Source of the DNA: Trichoplax sp. H2
Taxonomy: Eukaryota > Placozoa > Uniplacotomia > Trichoplacea
Assembly: GCA_003344405.1 (NCBI GenBank)
Contig: NOWV01000172.1
Span: 62,001-126,000 of the forward strand
Length of the DNA: 64,000 nucleotides
Direction of reading: 5' to 3'
Of this stretch, positions 31,718 to 45,100 are shown piece by piece. The notes below the pieces were generated by a model that worked only from the letters and a program-made list of their open reading frames with translations, was not told the DNA's origin and made no database searches. The position numbers and the translations under genes are program-made. The stretch's first letter is position 1; every line of letters starts with the position of its first letter.

Positions 31718-33413
31718 TAAAGTTCTTGTAGCTCTTTATCGTCTGGATTCACTATCCATTAGCAATTCATCTTTACTCCTTAATGCCCCACCATTCATGA
31801 ATGATCGCTGATTCGTTTTAATCCGCTACAAATGCAACCATCGGTTCGATTTTTGGCCCCACTCTTCCACTGAAAGTTCTGAAACTAGAAGATTTCAACT
31901 GTGGCGTTTGCTCCTGCGTCTAACTTCCATATCTTGACCATACAAACTACTTCTTTATATGGTCAATCATGGGCGAGTTGGGTGCTGTCTTGATCCCCCC
32001 CCCTCGAATCAATGACCATATAAGGGCATACTAAAACGGGCGAAGACAAGAGGTTGGCATGTACTGACGTCCAGACAGACTGACCCTGGGCACTAGAGAC
32101 CCTTCACCTTTTAATTAAACATGGTACAGGCATGACCACCAGAAATACTTGGACTGGAGTAGAACTCTCCTCGGATGGACGGACTTTCTTACCAGATGCG
32201 GCCGAAAATGTTGAAAATAGCTACTCAGTATCAATCTTCCGTGTCTGTTTTTCTAAATCACTCTTATTCATTTCAATACCATTTAGAATCTAAATTCACT
32301 ACTTCCAAGTAGAACTTAGCAACAGGTAATGGAATACAATATAATATAACTCTATTTAGAAACAATCAATCAATTCAGAATCGACTGTCTGCATACTTTT
32401 GGACAGTAATGTCATAATGAAGTATTTGAGAAAGAGACAATTTCTTGACCAAAGTTGGCCAAATGTCTGTCTGTCCCAAGGTATTCTTGACTGTAGACTT
32501 TTCCAGTAGTACTGTACAGTACAGTACAGTATTCCATGGTAGTGGACTGTACTGTAGACTTTTACAGTAGTATTCCATGGTAGTGTACTGTACAAGCGTG
32601 ATTATTTTCTCCTCAGATTACGAAAAATGAAAGTAAACGCTTAAGAATTGATCAAATCTATTTAAAATTTATATCAATCGATACTTCCTCTCTTCACACG
32701 TATAAAATTTTATTGATTTTGATGAAGAAATAACTCAAAAAATATTCGTCGATTTATCTGAAAAGAAAATAATCACGATTGTACACTGTACACTAGTGTA
32801 CAGTACTGAGACAATTGATTAACCAAAGTTGGCCAAATGTCTGTCCGTCCCAAGGTATTCGTTTACTACAGACTTTTATTACCTGTAATTCCATGGTAGT
32901 CACAGTACTGTACAGTACAGTACTGAGACAATTTAATGACCAAAGTTGGCCAAATGTCTGTCCGTCCCAAGGTATTCTTGACAGTACTGTACAGTGTACA
33001 GTACTGTAGACTTTTACAGTAGTGTACAGTACAGTACAGTACTGTACTGTACAGTACTGTACAGTATTCCATGGTAGTGTACTGTACAGTACTGTACTGT
33101 ACTGACTACTGAGACAATTGATTAACCAAAGTTGGCCAAATGTCTGTCCGTCCCAAGGTATTCTTGACTGTACTGTAGGCTTTTAGTATTCCATGGGAGT
33201 GTACGGTGTACAGTACACTACTGTACAATGGTTTCCTCCACATGATTATACTGTACGGTACTGTACCGTGCTGTACTCCATACAATCCGTACACAGACGT
33301 TGCAGGCAGTTTGGCATCAGCATTTACTTTACTTTTGCCATTGCATTTCCTTCGCATTTCTTCCATTGCGCTTCTACAGTTAAAGAACTCGCCAAAAATT
33401 CAACGATAGTAAA
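31718..33413. promoter_or_regulatory. Divergent spacer between TESK and FAM50 (likely shared promoter region)
   Basis: The two start codons face away from each other across 1.7 kb. The half near TESK (31718-32330) is less AT-rich and may be 5' untranslated sequence; it includes a run of eight or more C near 31996. The half near FAM50 holds a four-copy composite repeat and dense GTACTGTACA runs. Promoter activity is inferred from position only. Several overlapping open frames here are by-products of the repeat. Confidence 0.5.
32434..33200. repeat. Four-copy composite repeat with a nearly invariant core
   Basis: Units start at 32434, 32808, 32925 and 33111 with GAGACAATT. Each then has a core of about 37 bases, CCAAAGTTGGCCAAATGTCT continuing GTCCGTCCCAAGGTATTC, which differs at only one position among the four copies. 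After the core come CTGTAGACTTTT-like sequence, GTACTGTACAG runs of varying length, and TATTCCATGGTAGTGTACTG. The core contains the palindrome TTGGCCAA. No coding frame or transposon ends are evident. Confidence 0.8.
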
Positions 33414-35139
33414 ATGGCACATTACAAAGGTGCAGCTAGCGAAGGTGCCAGAGCTGCTGCTCTCCTCAAGAAACGTGAGCAAGGCCGAGAAAATTTAGAG
33501 TTTATGAAGAAGAAGATCACTGAGGTAATATTCACCAAAATTGGAAATGCAAACTGTCTCAGGTTCAATCCATAATATAATAATCTAACTAAAATCAAGT
33601 TTCGAAAAGATTGTCATTCAATTGAAACGTTCATGTGAAATCTTTCATCGAGTTTCCTCGAATTTAACCACTTAGTTTTTTATGTTATGCTACGCTTTTT
33701 AAGTAATCGCTAAATTGTATTCTATCTTTGGTCGATAAAAATCACAAACGTCAATTGAAGGATTAAACTGCTGCACCAGCGAGCTGTGCTCATGATTATA
33801 CCATCTACTATACACTAAAGCAAATCATTCTTGTCAACTCAAATTAAATCACTGTATCCTTTACAGGAAAAGAGTGCTACGCGTATTGCCACTATTCAAA
33901 GTAGATTTTCAACCCAGTTTGATTTCGTGGAAAGAGAACTACGAGACAATACCATTGGTTTAGTGACCTTAGAGCAAATGAAGCAAAAACGTGAACATAT
34001 ACTCCAAGAAAGAGAGCGACAAATAGCAACACAAACTGCTGCACGAGCTGTGCTTGACAAGCGTAAAGAAAGAGATAATAAACGAAAGAAAACAACCATT
34101 TCATTTGATCTAGACGAAGAAGAAGATGACGAGGACGATCATGATTCACCTTCCAAACCAACTGTTGAAACTGTGACTTTCAAGAAACCCAAATTTGGAA
34201 AAGATCCGGATGTGGAAACTTCATTCCTACCGGATCGTGATAGAGAGGTAAAGACGCGTACTTTCTATTATACTGAAGTATAATTAAACCTGTCCATCTT
34301 TTATCTCTCTTGGTCGTTATTCAATCTATTGGATAAATTACTAGTCTTGTAGCCTGTTGCCTGGCTGACGTATTACGCCCTACAACATGTTAACCTAACA
34401 TTTTTTTAAACTATTTTGCGAATTTTATTTGCTGTCAAAATATTATTATAGGAGGAAGAACGACGAGAAAGGGATAGATTAAGGTTAGAGTGGGTGGAAA
34501 AACAAGAGACTATCAAGAGGGAAATTATTGAAATCACGTATAGTTACTGGGATGGCTCAGGACATAGGAGAACGATTCAGGTTAATAAGGGAAATACTAT
34601 ACAGCACTTCTTACAAAAGTGCCTAGAAAACCTAAGAAAGGAATTTAATGAACTGAAAACCACCACGGTCGACAATCTAATGTATATTAAAGAAGATCTG
34701 ATAATACCTCATGTAAGTTACACGAAACTCGTAAGATCACCACTCACGCAATACAGTACATTCGATTTTGATTTAAGTACTGTACTAGCGGTATAACCGC
34801 TAATTCATCCGAATCTCCTGTAACCAAAACAGCAATACACGATAATGCAATGATAGAAGTAATTGACTCTTCTGTTTTTTATAGCACATGTCGTTCTATG
34901 ACTTTATTGTACGCAAAATACGTGGAAAGAGTGGTCCGCTCTTTACTTTCGATGTCCACGAAGATGTTCGATTAATTAATGATGCATCTGTAGAAAAAGA
35001 CGAATCGCATGCGGGTAAGGTCGTTTTGAGGCATTGGTACGAAAGAAATAAACACATTTTCCCCGCTAGCCGTTGGGAACCGTACGATCCTGAAAAGAGT
35101 TATGACCGTTATACAATTTCTGACAAGAAAAGTAACTAA
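33414..35139 (+). CDS. FAM50: FAM50 (XAP5) family nuclear protein
   Basis: FAM50/XAP5 proteins are conserved nuclear proteins linked to pre-mRNA splicing (they are found in spliceosomal complexes). Four exons join in frame: 33414-33524, 33867-34247, 34452-34712 and 34885-35139, for 335 residues, close to the human 339. The N-terminus [20 protein letters not shown], a charged coiled-coil region, an acidic stretch near 114-125, the conserved [18 protein letters not shown] block, [52 protein letters not shown] and the C-terminal [20 protein letters not shown] all match the family along its whole length. The start is the first ATG, preceded by AGTAAA. It faces TESK across a repeat-rich spacer. 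The single copy here could correspond to either vertebrate FAM50A or FAM50B. Confidence 0.95.
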
Positions 35140-36776
35140 TCGAAGCCGTTGTCCCTTAAGCATTGGCAATGGCTTGGTGAATTTTTACTGTGTACAAGCA
35201 TTATAGGAAATCAAAATGTTTTTAACTCTATATTATTATGATTACGATCTTCATACGTATACATTATCTTTCTCGAAGGATGTACTACTTTATAGACGTG
35301 TAGCACAATATCATGTGTATAATTGTATGAGGAAAATGCAAATACGCGAATACATCGTTCAGATGCCAGTACGTTCATATGTTGTATCTCTAGTTAATTA
35401 TATAATGTATACCCGTAAATCTGTACAATAACTTACTACTGTAATTATTCGATTGCCTGATGGTGATACTATATTAATAGCTGTAGCATTCGGCTATTAA
35501 TTAGGTATAATTAAAAAAAGAAAAGTTAACTTTATCATGATTTAAATCATAGTAATATTCTGTGGTATACAGAACAACTGAAGGATTTGCGGAGTAGTAA
35601 GTAGAAATAAATACACTACCAAGTTTAGTTATACAATGATACTACCATTTATTGCGTGTACTGTATATTATGTGAAGACTATGAAAATCAAGGTGCCCTA
35701 TAGAAATCCTAATCTTACAGAACCTTCAATTTTCGTATTCTTCCCATTAAATTTGCATACTTAGCGGAGACCGAGGCCGTTAATTTACTTACTGTATAAT
35801 CAGCTCTAGATCACTGTTGTGATGAAAATGTTAAAAAGTTATGCTACCAATATATAGAGTATCTTCTTATCATCGTGTTACTCCCTATTTCCTACATTCT
35901 TTCAAAATCTAAAAAGGGCAACGTACCAAATTTCAACCGACTTTAAACAAACCACATCAGATTTTAGCCCTGAAGTGAGAAAGTAAGATAGATGCCATCT
36001 TCGTACGTATTGTGATATTAAACCCAGTGCAGTACGCACAACAATTTACCACGAACCATAATAATACATAGGCAGAATGAATGAGTTTTAATTTAAATTT
36101 TTAAACGTCGATAAATTAATTATGTATTTAATAAGGACTGCGTGTGTGAGGGCATTCTTCTCAATCACACATCGGTAATTAATTTAAACGGTCGATTATA
36201 AACATGATGCATGAAAACAGGTCAACCTATCAGTTAATGTTGATTCAAGGTTTACCGTAGCGTTGTTAGACACACCACAATCCTGTCATATAGTAATCGA
36301 CGTTAGTGGCATTTAAAATAGGAAGGAAACAGTGAAGCATAGTCGAAAAATTAAATCACTATGCACGTGTCTTGTTATATCTTAATATCAAAAGTTATTA
36401 AAGCTTGATAACAATAATGTTTTATTAATTTATTTTTTAAGTCAGTAAAAAAACCCACCTCAATATTTCATCTATTTAAATTAAAACTACTATATTACGT
36501 ATAATCATTCTTCGCCTCTATTAAGTATGTTACATCACTATCGAAACTGCGTATTAGTAAGAATTATCATATGTATACGCATATAAACAGTCCTCTATGC
36601 TATTTTTCAAAATAGATAACAATATACACTGCCAATATATCACCAGCATCATAATACTGATTAAATTGGTAACGATCAGGAAAGCTTAAAATGAAATCCC
36701 AAAGTGATATAATTATATTTACAGTTCAATATAGCAAATTGGATGTGATTATTAAGTAAAAATGAAAGAGTATTTC
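35140..36776. other. 1.6 kb convergent spacer between FAM50 and METTL16
   Basis: The 3' ends of both neighbours fall here. I see no exon chain. An open frame at 35216-35431 begins 77 bases after the FAM50 stop and shows no similarity to any family I know; it is probably 3' untranslated sequence. Confidence 0.6.
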
Positions 36777-38738
36777 TCACTTTTTTACCTCCAGTTTGTT
36801 GCGAAAATACTGACATAATTGGTGCAAAGCATCTTTTTGACCTTCTATAAATTCTAACTGCATGACAATGCTATTATCTGTTGACGTAAAGTATTGGGAT
36901 TTTGCTATCGTCATCGAAAATTGCAGAAGAGCTTGAAATGAAGTATTACTAACAATATCATTCGCATTTATTTCCTGTAACTCTTGAGATGATTGCACGA
37001 TAGATGTGGACAGCGTACGATTCTGACTTTCATTATCGATTTCTTTATCATCATAAAATGACAAATTGCTATTGGTATCCAATTTTAATTTCTTTGATTC
37101 AGTAGTTGCGGCTGTTCCTCCACAACACTCTAAGTCAGAACCGGAGGCATTTTGCTGCCGTAATAGCATTCGCCGTTTTCTTCTTTGATGAACCCAAGTA
37201 TTAGTATAAGCAGTTCCTACAAAAGTTTGTCTAGCTTCTTCCGTATTAGTAGACTTTGGTTCTAAATTAATCTGTGAATGATATAATACCAGTACATTAC
37301 TGGAGATTATTACACTGGTATCTAGTTTACTGCAATTACCTACATATAACTATGTCATGAAAAGTTAAGATTTATTTCATTTTAACTAGGTTAATTATCT
37401 CAGCCTTTTAATTTATATTGCCAATGTTGTTCACCTGCAATTCGTTACAGAGCTTTATTACTCTGTTGCACATTGTTTCTAAATTGATCTCCTTTAATTG
37501 GGATATTTCTTCTGACAAATAAGCTATGTTGATGTACATAGGCTTCATTGCCTTTCTATCTTTCTGTTTATTTACCTAATATTGACATGGCCACATTCAT
37601 TTATTAACAAGTTCAAACATTCTTTGCAAGGAAACTACAATTTATTATTGAGCATGCAGACGCTTGGTGCTATGCAACCTATGAGTACACTATGTCCTAT
37701 GTTGTACCTCATTGCCAGGTAGATCGCTGCAAAATGACCACGCCACAGACCATCTTGCTGTATTACCTTGGCTAAATATGGATGTTGTATAACTCCTAAC
37801 CTAAAATGGAAGGAAAAACAATATTTTACTTTTCACTACCAGATATTTATCATAACTGCATACAGCTTGCAAAATCCAAAATTAGTAAATAGATTATGAA
37901 GCTTAAAATTTTTTATCGATTGCCACAAATTAAGGCTCACTTTTATCATGAAATACTATACTGTACTTACATTTTTATCCTTCAATATTGCTATGACATG
38001 ATCCAAGCTAGACTTTTTACCAAGCATTGATGTATAACATTTTACGCGTGATTGCAACTGCGTACTATCTTCGATGATGCATTTTACAAACTCCACTTCG
38101 CCCCCGTCGTAGATGATTTCACTTCCTTTGCCAGTACAAACTGATTTCGGTTGTGGTCTAACAGAGGTCCGATTAGCACCTTTAGCATCGAGTGAATCAA
38201 TAAAAAATGGTGGGTTGCACATACAAAAATCATACTGTTGCCTGTTCTCATTTCGTAAAGGTGTACAAAGAATATCTTGAGCTGCAACCATTTTTATTTT
38301 TATTTTCTCGTCCAAATCATTGATGGTGACATTTTTTTGTGCATAATGTACACACCTTTGGTCTACCTCGGTTGCAAGGAAATTCCATCCATTCATTCGA
38401 GCTGCCAACAAAGGATAAATGCACGATGCACCAGTACCGATATCGATACCAAATATGTCGTCATTATGAGTCGTCTGGATAAGATCTTCCAACCAATGTA
38501 TATAATTTAATCTCAACGGTACTGTTGGTATTAATCTATCCATCGGCAATTCAACATGAAGGTTAAAATCGATCTTGAGTAAGGCTCTGGTAACAGCTGA
38601 TAATGCATTGGAATCGCGAAAATTGATAAAACATTTATTCCTTTTCTTGTTTATTTTAACAAATGGTTGTAATTCGGGAAATTTTCGAGCTAATTCTTCA
38701 AAGTTAGGAGAGATCTTGTAGCGATTTCTTTCATGCAT
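36777..38738 (-). CDS. METTL16: METTL16-type RNA N6-adenosine methyltransferase
   Basis: METTL16 transfers a methyl group from S-adenosylmethionine to an adenosine in U6 snRNA and, in vertebrates, to hairpins of the MAT2A mRNA. Four minus-strand exons join in frame: 38738-37971, 37800-37708, 37575-37435 and 37271-36777, for 498 residues (human 562). MHERNRYK opens the RNA-binding N-terminus; RLIPTVPLRLNYIHWLEDLI is at 68-87; the SAM-binding GIDIGTGASCIYPL is at 97-110; the catalytic NPPF is at 175-178; TARWSVAWSF follows in exon 2. The last exon carries a Ser/Asn-rich linker and then LEFIEGQKDALHQLCQYFRN, matching the end of the vertebrate-conserved C-terminal region, so that module is present in this early animal. 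The start is the first ATG of the open frame. It is head-to-head with EPS15, 416 bases apart. Confidence 0.94.
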
Positions 38739-39154
38739 TTCCAGCTACTCTATACATACGTAGATTATTAATTAATTCTGTCTAGAGTATTGCAAATTGG
38801 CTAATCACAAGCCAACAGGTGAATTCGTTAATGTCTGTATAGTATTTGATTGCAATATTGTAGTTCAGAAGACGTAAACCTAAACCTTGGAACTCTAGGG
38901 TAGTGTCGAGTCATGTCTAGACGTCCGGGAGTCAGTATCACGAGTTAACGATACTGTACACTATATAGTTACCCGGCTCTCATACTGTACAGTACAGTAC
39001 AGTATGAGAACCGTGGAAGCAAAATTTCGATACTGTACCCTACAGTACAGTACATACCATCATTTTTTACCGTACAGTACTGTACGTAGTGTACTGTACA
39101 TTGTATCTCACGGAAAGCAAATCTTCCATACGCGTGCGTGAGAAGCGTGTCAAG
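38739..39154. promoter_or_regulatory. Short bidirectional promoter region, METTL16 / EPS15
   Basis: Two start codons on opposite strands are only 416 bases apart, so this interval must hold both promoters and both 5' untranslated regions. It contains several runs of GTACTGTACAG and a 40-base inverted repeat at 38974-39013. No TATA box stands out on either side. Confidence 0.65.
38974..39013. repeat. Inverted repeat, 16-base arms, 8-base loop
   Basis: CGGCTCTCATACTGTA (38974-38989) is the reverse complement of TACAGTATGAGAACCG (38998-39013) with one mismatch. The loop is CAGTACAG. The outer half of each arm is not GTACTGTACA-like, so the symmetry is not just a property of the simple repeat. 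Confidence 0.85.
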
Positions 39155-42100
39155 ATGGCCACCGATCCTTTCTTGAGCCAGGTAACTGCATCAAAACTAG
39201 CATAGAATGAATTAGTAAAGGCATAAAGTGACGTTATTAATCGAGATAAACATAAGAAAAGCCTTAGTATCGATCGGTCAAATCACTTTTCTCAGCGTTA
39301 TTCAATTGATCTCCATTAATTTTCAATCTGTATTCACTGGAAGTGAGAAAATAAACCTGTAGATGAGAGGGGAGAACGCAGTCGATGGAGATGTTCATTC
39401 CATTTCACTTAGCTTTGCTAATTGCTTCTGATATTTTCACTTTTCGAAATACTTTCTTTCCATTGCCATAACAAGGCAATGGACTGATACTACCAGTAAA
39501 GGTATTATTTTGTGTAGGATCCTCTTGTATTTTACGTTGATTTCCACGAAATCATAGCCATGTACTGGTTGATTTGACCCCTGTAACGTAGCCTACAGTA
39601 GTACTATCGTCAATCTGTCGCGGACTTAGGCGGAGCCATTTCCCCCTGTGATCATCCCATTTAATGTTATCCTTTGAGTTGATATCGACTGAGAATATGA
39701 AGTGGAGATGAAAAGTAAAGCCAGATAGTCACTGTACTGCTATAGTAGAGTCTAGTTTAAATTGGTTTATATTTTATAGTGTTATCAAGCAGCTCTTTTT
39801 AAATGATACACATAGATCAATGTGGTATACTGCACCTTATCCATGTTATTGAGAATATTAATACGTAGATAGCAGCAATGGTATCAACACCACTGTAGGG
39901 ACTACCCATTTTGGGGGATATTCCCTACCTTTTAAGTAGTCCCTGCTCACTGCAGCCTAAAGTTGTAATACCCAGCGTTTGAAGATGGAAAGATTTTCTC
40001 GCTAATGAGGTTACTAATTTTCAGTAATAATTAATTAATTGCTGTAAGTGCAATATCAACGTAGGTATTAATAGCTTTGGATTCTCTTTCAAACTTTTTA
40101 AGAAGAGTTTACTTAGTTAAATAAGAGAATACCTGCAATTATTTTGACAACTGGATCAAGACAGACTCAAAAATCAACTTCATCTTTGTTATAAGCTATT
40201 ATTTAATATAACTGGAAAAGAAAGCAATTTAATGCTGATAATCTACACTATGTATCCCTCCATTAGTGATATTTGAATGAATCGGCTTTAAAATGGCGCA
40301 TACTGTACAGTACTACGCCCACATTAAGTGAAGTTAAAATGTTCATGATGGACACGTAATCAATGTGCTGTACTTCTCCAACAACTAATAATGGATACTT
40401 TATCCTTCAATCTGTGCCTTGTTAACAATTTCAAGTATCGCACGCCAACTTTTACATTACCATGTTTTATCCCAAAATAAACTCATAAACTGCTAGACGA
40501 CTTGCTGCACTTAGTTAACTTGATACAAATGCATTGTAGTTGATCGATGAAGTACATTGGAATCGACATCACTGTAATACAGTACGGTAGTAATATCGAT
40601 GTCATCGCCATCAACTTATACAAGTTGATCACATTAAAAATGAAGAACTGCCAATCACTAAACCTAAGTTAGTACTAAGATAGTGTTTGATGGCTGTCAA
40701 TGTCTTTCATTACTGTTTTCAATCACGATCAATAAATACGCCCGTATTCGTTAACATTGGTGCACACCAAGCTAGATCAGTTTACTCTTTCATCTGTTGC
40801 GTTTAGCTGTCAGCATATCTCTTAGAAATGAAAATTTTAATGTAAACAAGGTATAGTACTGTAATTATCTAAAAACTTCAGTTAGCTTTTCATACTGTCT
40901 AGTAATACAGTTAAAAGACGGATAGACATTATGTTCGTGATATTTGCGTGTCCCGCCCGATAAACACAGAGTGGCCGCAAATTCGATATTTCTGTTGTCT
41001 ATAATCGACTATTAATCTTCCAGCTAAGCTATTCAAAACTAAGACAAAAATAAATTTTGCCCAGAACACAAAATTTACAGAGAAGTGCTCTTATTCGGTC
41101 AAATAGATTTAGGATAACGAGTAAAAAATGATGACTATGATACAGTATACGTATAGAATAAACATAGTGTATTGATCATCCAAATGGCTTTTGTACCTTA
41201 CACGGCTTACACGTACGATAGAAAATAAAGCGTGTTTTACAGAAAAATTGATACTTCTCTTTACAGTCTGCATAACGTTTCCTAAAAGAATAGCCCACCT
41301 TGAAATCATCCTAATACAAGCGAACTAAGAATATATTTTACATTATACGGCATTATAACTATCAAGATCTTCTACAGTATAAGATACAAAAGCAAGTTTC
41401 TGGCTCCAATTTCTCCTATACAGTACAATATATACTAAATGTATTACTTCAAGTATGGTCTATCATTCTTGACGATTTCAGTCAACTAGTATAATTTGTT
41501 TTGTCTCGGATGTAGACTATAGAGTGCGATGTTGCTCCATTTAGTAAAACACGAAAGTCTACGCAACAATAACCTTACAATCATACTTTAGGCGATGTAT
41601 TATTATGAAATTCCTAATCGATCAATTACAACCTCGATTGATTTCTTATTTATAGTGATTCATATAGAAACGAATAAGTTGTGTACTTGTTGTATCCTTT
41701 ATTATAATAGTACGTAAAAGTATGAACAAAAACAGAGAACGTACTAATGGCGATGCCCTGGTGTTTATACTGTACTATAACACTAAATATCACTGACGAT
41801 TGCAGGATCGCTTTATGTAACCAAATGTCGATTCGGACATTACTCTTGAATGGCTTCCGAATATTTTAAAGCAAACGAAAACTAAAAAAGACTGACATTA
41901 CTATACTAATAAGTTAGATCTCTTAATTTACACGTATCGTCAGTACGAACCTATACCATGGGATTGCGAGAAAATCTCAATTCACAATCTATATACCAAC
42001 TATGACTAATCCATATGACTCTTTCAATTTGATCGATGGATCCATGATATCCCATTTATTTTTGTTTTCATTTTTCGTCATCAGTAATCGATAAGAACCA

Positions 42101-45100
42101 TATCATTAATTAAAACGAACACGTACATCAGTGGCCTGTGATTATGCTCGAGGTAGACTGAAATCATTCAAATTACAATGTATATAACATATATATTTAC
42201 AAATACTGTATATTGATTTCTTCACGGCATCTTTTATTCACACACGTTTAAACTCTAAAGTTGCTATTAATCATCAGAGTGAAGCAGTTATGATTTGATG
42301 ATACTCCAGTTCAAAGTTCAGAAGACCAATGTCTGTTCTGTTTGACAAGTTTTAATTGAAAATTACTTTACAACGTATGAAAAGATAACATTTATTCATT
42401 TATTCGTAATCTTTTTTTTACTCTTGTAATAACTACTGTAATACCTGCATAACATTATACACAAATGATCATTCCACAAAAATCCGACTAGTCATTGCTT
42501 ACTTTTTCGTGCACCGCAGAAAAATATCTACCCTAATACAGCTATTGCATCCAATAAACGCAACGTGGATTGTTAGCTTCGTATACATGATGTAACACTT
42601 TTCGCTGTTCAAATGAAATCGTAAGGCACTATGTTGCTAAATTTTCAATTTGCTTTCCATCTTAATTAAAGTCTAATATTACTAATATATTGATAAAAAG
42701 CTAATAGCTTACTATATGCTACTAATATTTTGCAGTAATTCCGTGTTGAATGAATTTGTTTTACTTGGTAGCCATGATGGAATTAATGTTTTTTAATTAT
42801 TAATTTCTACCAATTCAATTTAGCTGGCTGGGATGAACGCTTCTGTATACGAAAATTATTACAGACAGGTAAGATAAAATTGTAAATCCTATATTAGTGC
42901 TATTTACTGTTTGCAATCTTCAACTCAGCTCACAGATTAACATAACAAAATATTTATTCAGTTTCAAAGATCACAACCTTTATGTGTGTAGCTATAAATT
43001 GCTTAACAAATCGAGACTAATAAAATTAGACAAATTCTATTAGCATGCCATGGCTTGTAACGAATACATTTTATACTCTTTGTAAGATGGATCCTAATGG
43101 CACTGGCAAGATTGCTGCCGTCGATTTGGTGCCAACATTAAAAAAATCTAACTTAAAGGAGTCTGTCTTACATCAGGTAAATTATACTTTATATTCACTC
43201 TGTTTAACTGTAAGAGCAAAGCAAAGAATTTTGTTGAACTCATATTTTTTCGTTATGTATAGCTCTCTCTCTTATTAAATTATGTGATAGACAATGACAA
43301 TACCATTTATTATCTTATTTGAATATCCTCATTAGATATGGGAACTTGGCGATTCCTCAAAAGATGGTTACCTAAATAAGAAATCTTTCTGTATTGTACT
43401 TAAGCTCATTGCATTAGCTCAGTGCGGTCGAGATTTTTCACTTTCTAATGTAAATTTTCCAGCTCCGCCACCCGATTTAGTACGTATTTCATAAATATAA
43501 ATTTTAACACGCGTATTTAATTAATAGATTCTGCTAACAATAGAAATTTAAACATCAAAACAAACCAAACTATAGCATCATTATTTTATAATCTTCTTGA
43601 TTTATGCTCAAATACTATAGGATAATCCTACTTTTTATAATCAGTACAGTAATTGTACCAACCCTACTGTACCTGGTATTGGTTTAAATCGAAAAGCATT
43701 GTCTGGTTCCTTGGATAATATATCTTGGGGAATAAGTGTTAGCCTTAAATGCTATATTTACTATGTTTTGATTATCTAAGATTGAATTGAAATAATCAAG
43801 GTATTGACTATACTCATATCCTATCTTCTTTTCTATTGACATATGTGATTGCAGAAAGAAGACCAAACAAAATATAATCAAATATTTGATGTACGGTGTA
43901 ATGTTTTACTACTTTTTAAATTTATGTTTTGTACCACATTTCACTAATGTTTGATAATTATTTTAAAAAATATTAATTCTAACTAGAATCTAAACCCTGT
44001 CAACACCCGCTTAACTGGAGAACAAATAAAACCAGTAATGAAAACAGATAAATTGCATTAATTATCTGATCGTCAATGAGTTTGTAATATATTAAAAATG
44101 AAATAGCTATCGCAACAAAAAGGTCTCATATTTATAAAACATTCATTCTCTCATCAGTATTTTTTCTTAATTTTCTCTTATAGATTTTTTTAAAATCTAA
44201 ACTTCCACAGGATACTTTAAGTCTGGTCAGTTCAATAATATATCTTTTATTATATTATGTAATTTATTCTATAATCCCTAGTTCTTGCATAAGATAAATT
44301 CTAGCCTGCTGTTAATACTACTATTTTTTATTCTTTAATCTTGTTTGTAGATATGGGATACGTGCGATTTTGAAAAAGATGGTACTTTAGATAAAGAAGA
44401 ATTTATTTTGGTAAGTAATAATATGCGTATAATATTCTAACTGAATACTTTATATAATAAAATAAAATATTTAAAAATTATATACAATTATAGGCTATGT
44501 ATTTTATTTCGAATGCGGTGAAAGATAAACCAATTCCCAAACGATTACCAGGAGAACTTATACCTCCATCTAAACGAAGCAGCCATCATGTACTAAAATT
44601 CTAGCTATGCAATTTCTTAAAGTCCTGTCATGGTAATAATTTGTAGAAAATTAATGTCATAAACATATTCTGTTCATATATAATTAGGGAAAAATTGCAA
44701 CCACAGACAATTCTACAGTAGACTGGGTTGTAAGCAAGAGCGATAAGGAGAAATATGATGAATATTTCCGAAATATAAATCCAGATATAACTAGTGAACT
44801 TAAAGGTAGAAACATTCTAATGAAGGAACAAAGATGTTGCTATTCTTTTCTTATGCACGCAAATTGTAAACGTGTCTTATTGTATGCTATTCATTTGATC
44901 CTTTAGCGGAAGATGTTCGCGATGTCTTTCTCATGTCTGGCCTTTCTCAGCAGGTTTTAGGTAGCATCTGGTAAGAACTTTTCTTTGATTATTCTTTGAT
45001 TACAAATAGTCACGGAAGAGAAAATTATCTTATTATACTCATCCCATTGTTAGGAATTTGTGTGATATCAATCATACCGGGAAACTAAATAGTGAACAAT

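Noticed and set aside
32434-33200. CRISPR-like array of repeats and spacers
   Set aside because: Only four copies, irregular spacing (374, 117 and 186 bases), spacers themselves repetitive, and a eukaryotic setting.
32356-33409. Cluster of overlapping open frames between TESK and FAM50
   Set aside because: They are read through the GTACTGTACA and composite repeats in several frames at once. Stops are rare in such repeats, so the frames carry no coding evidence.
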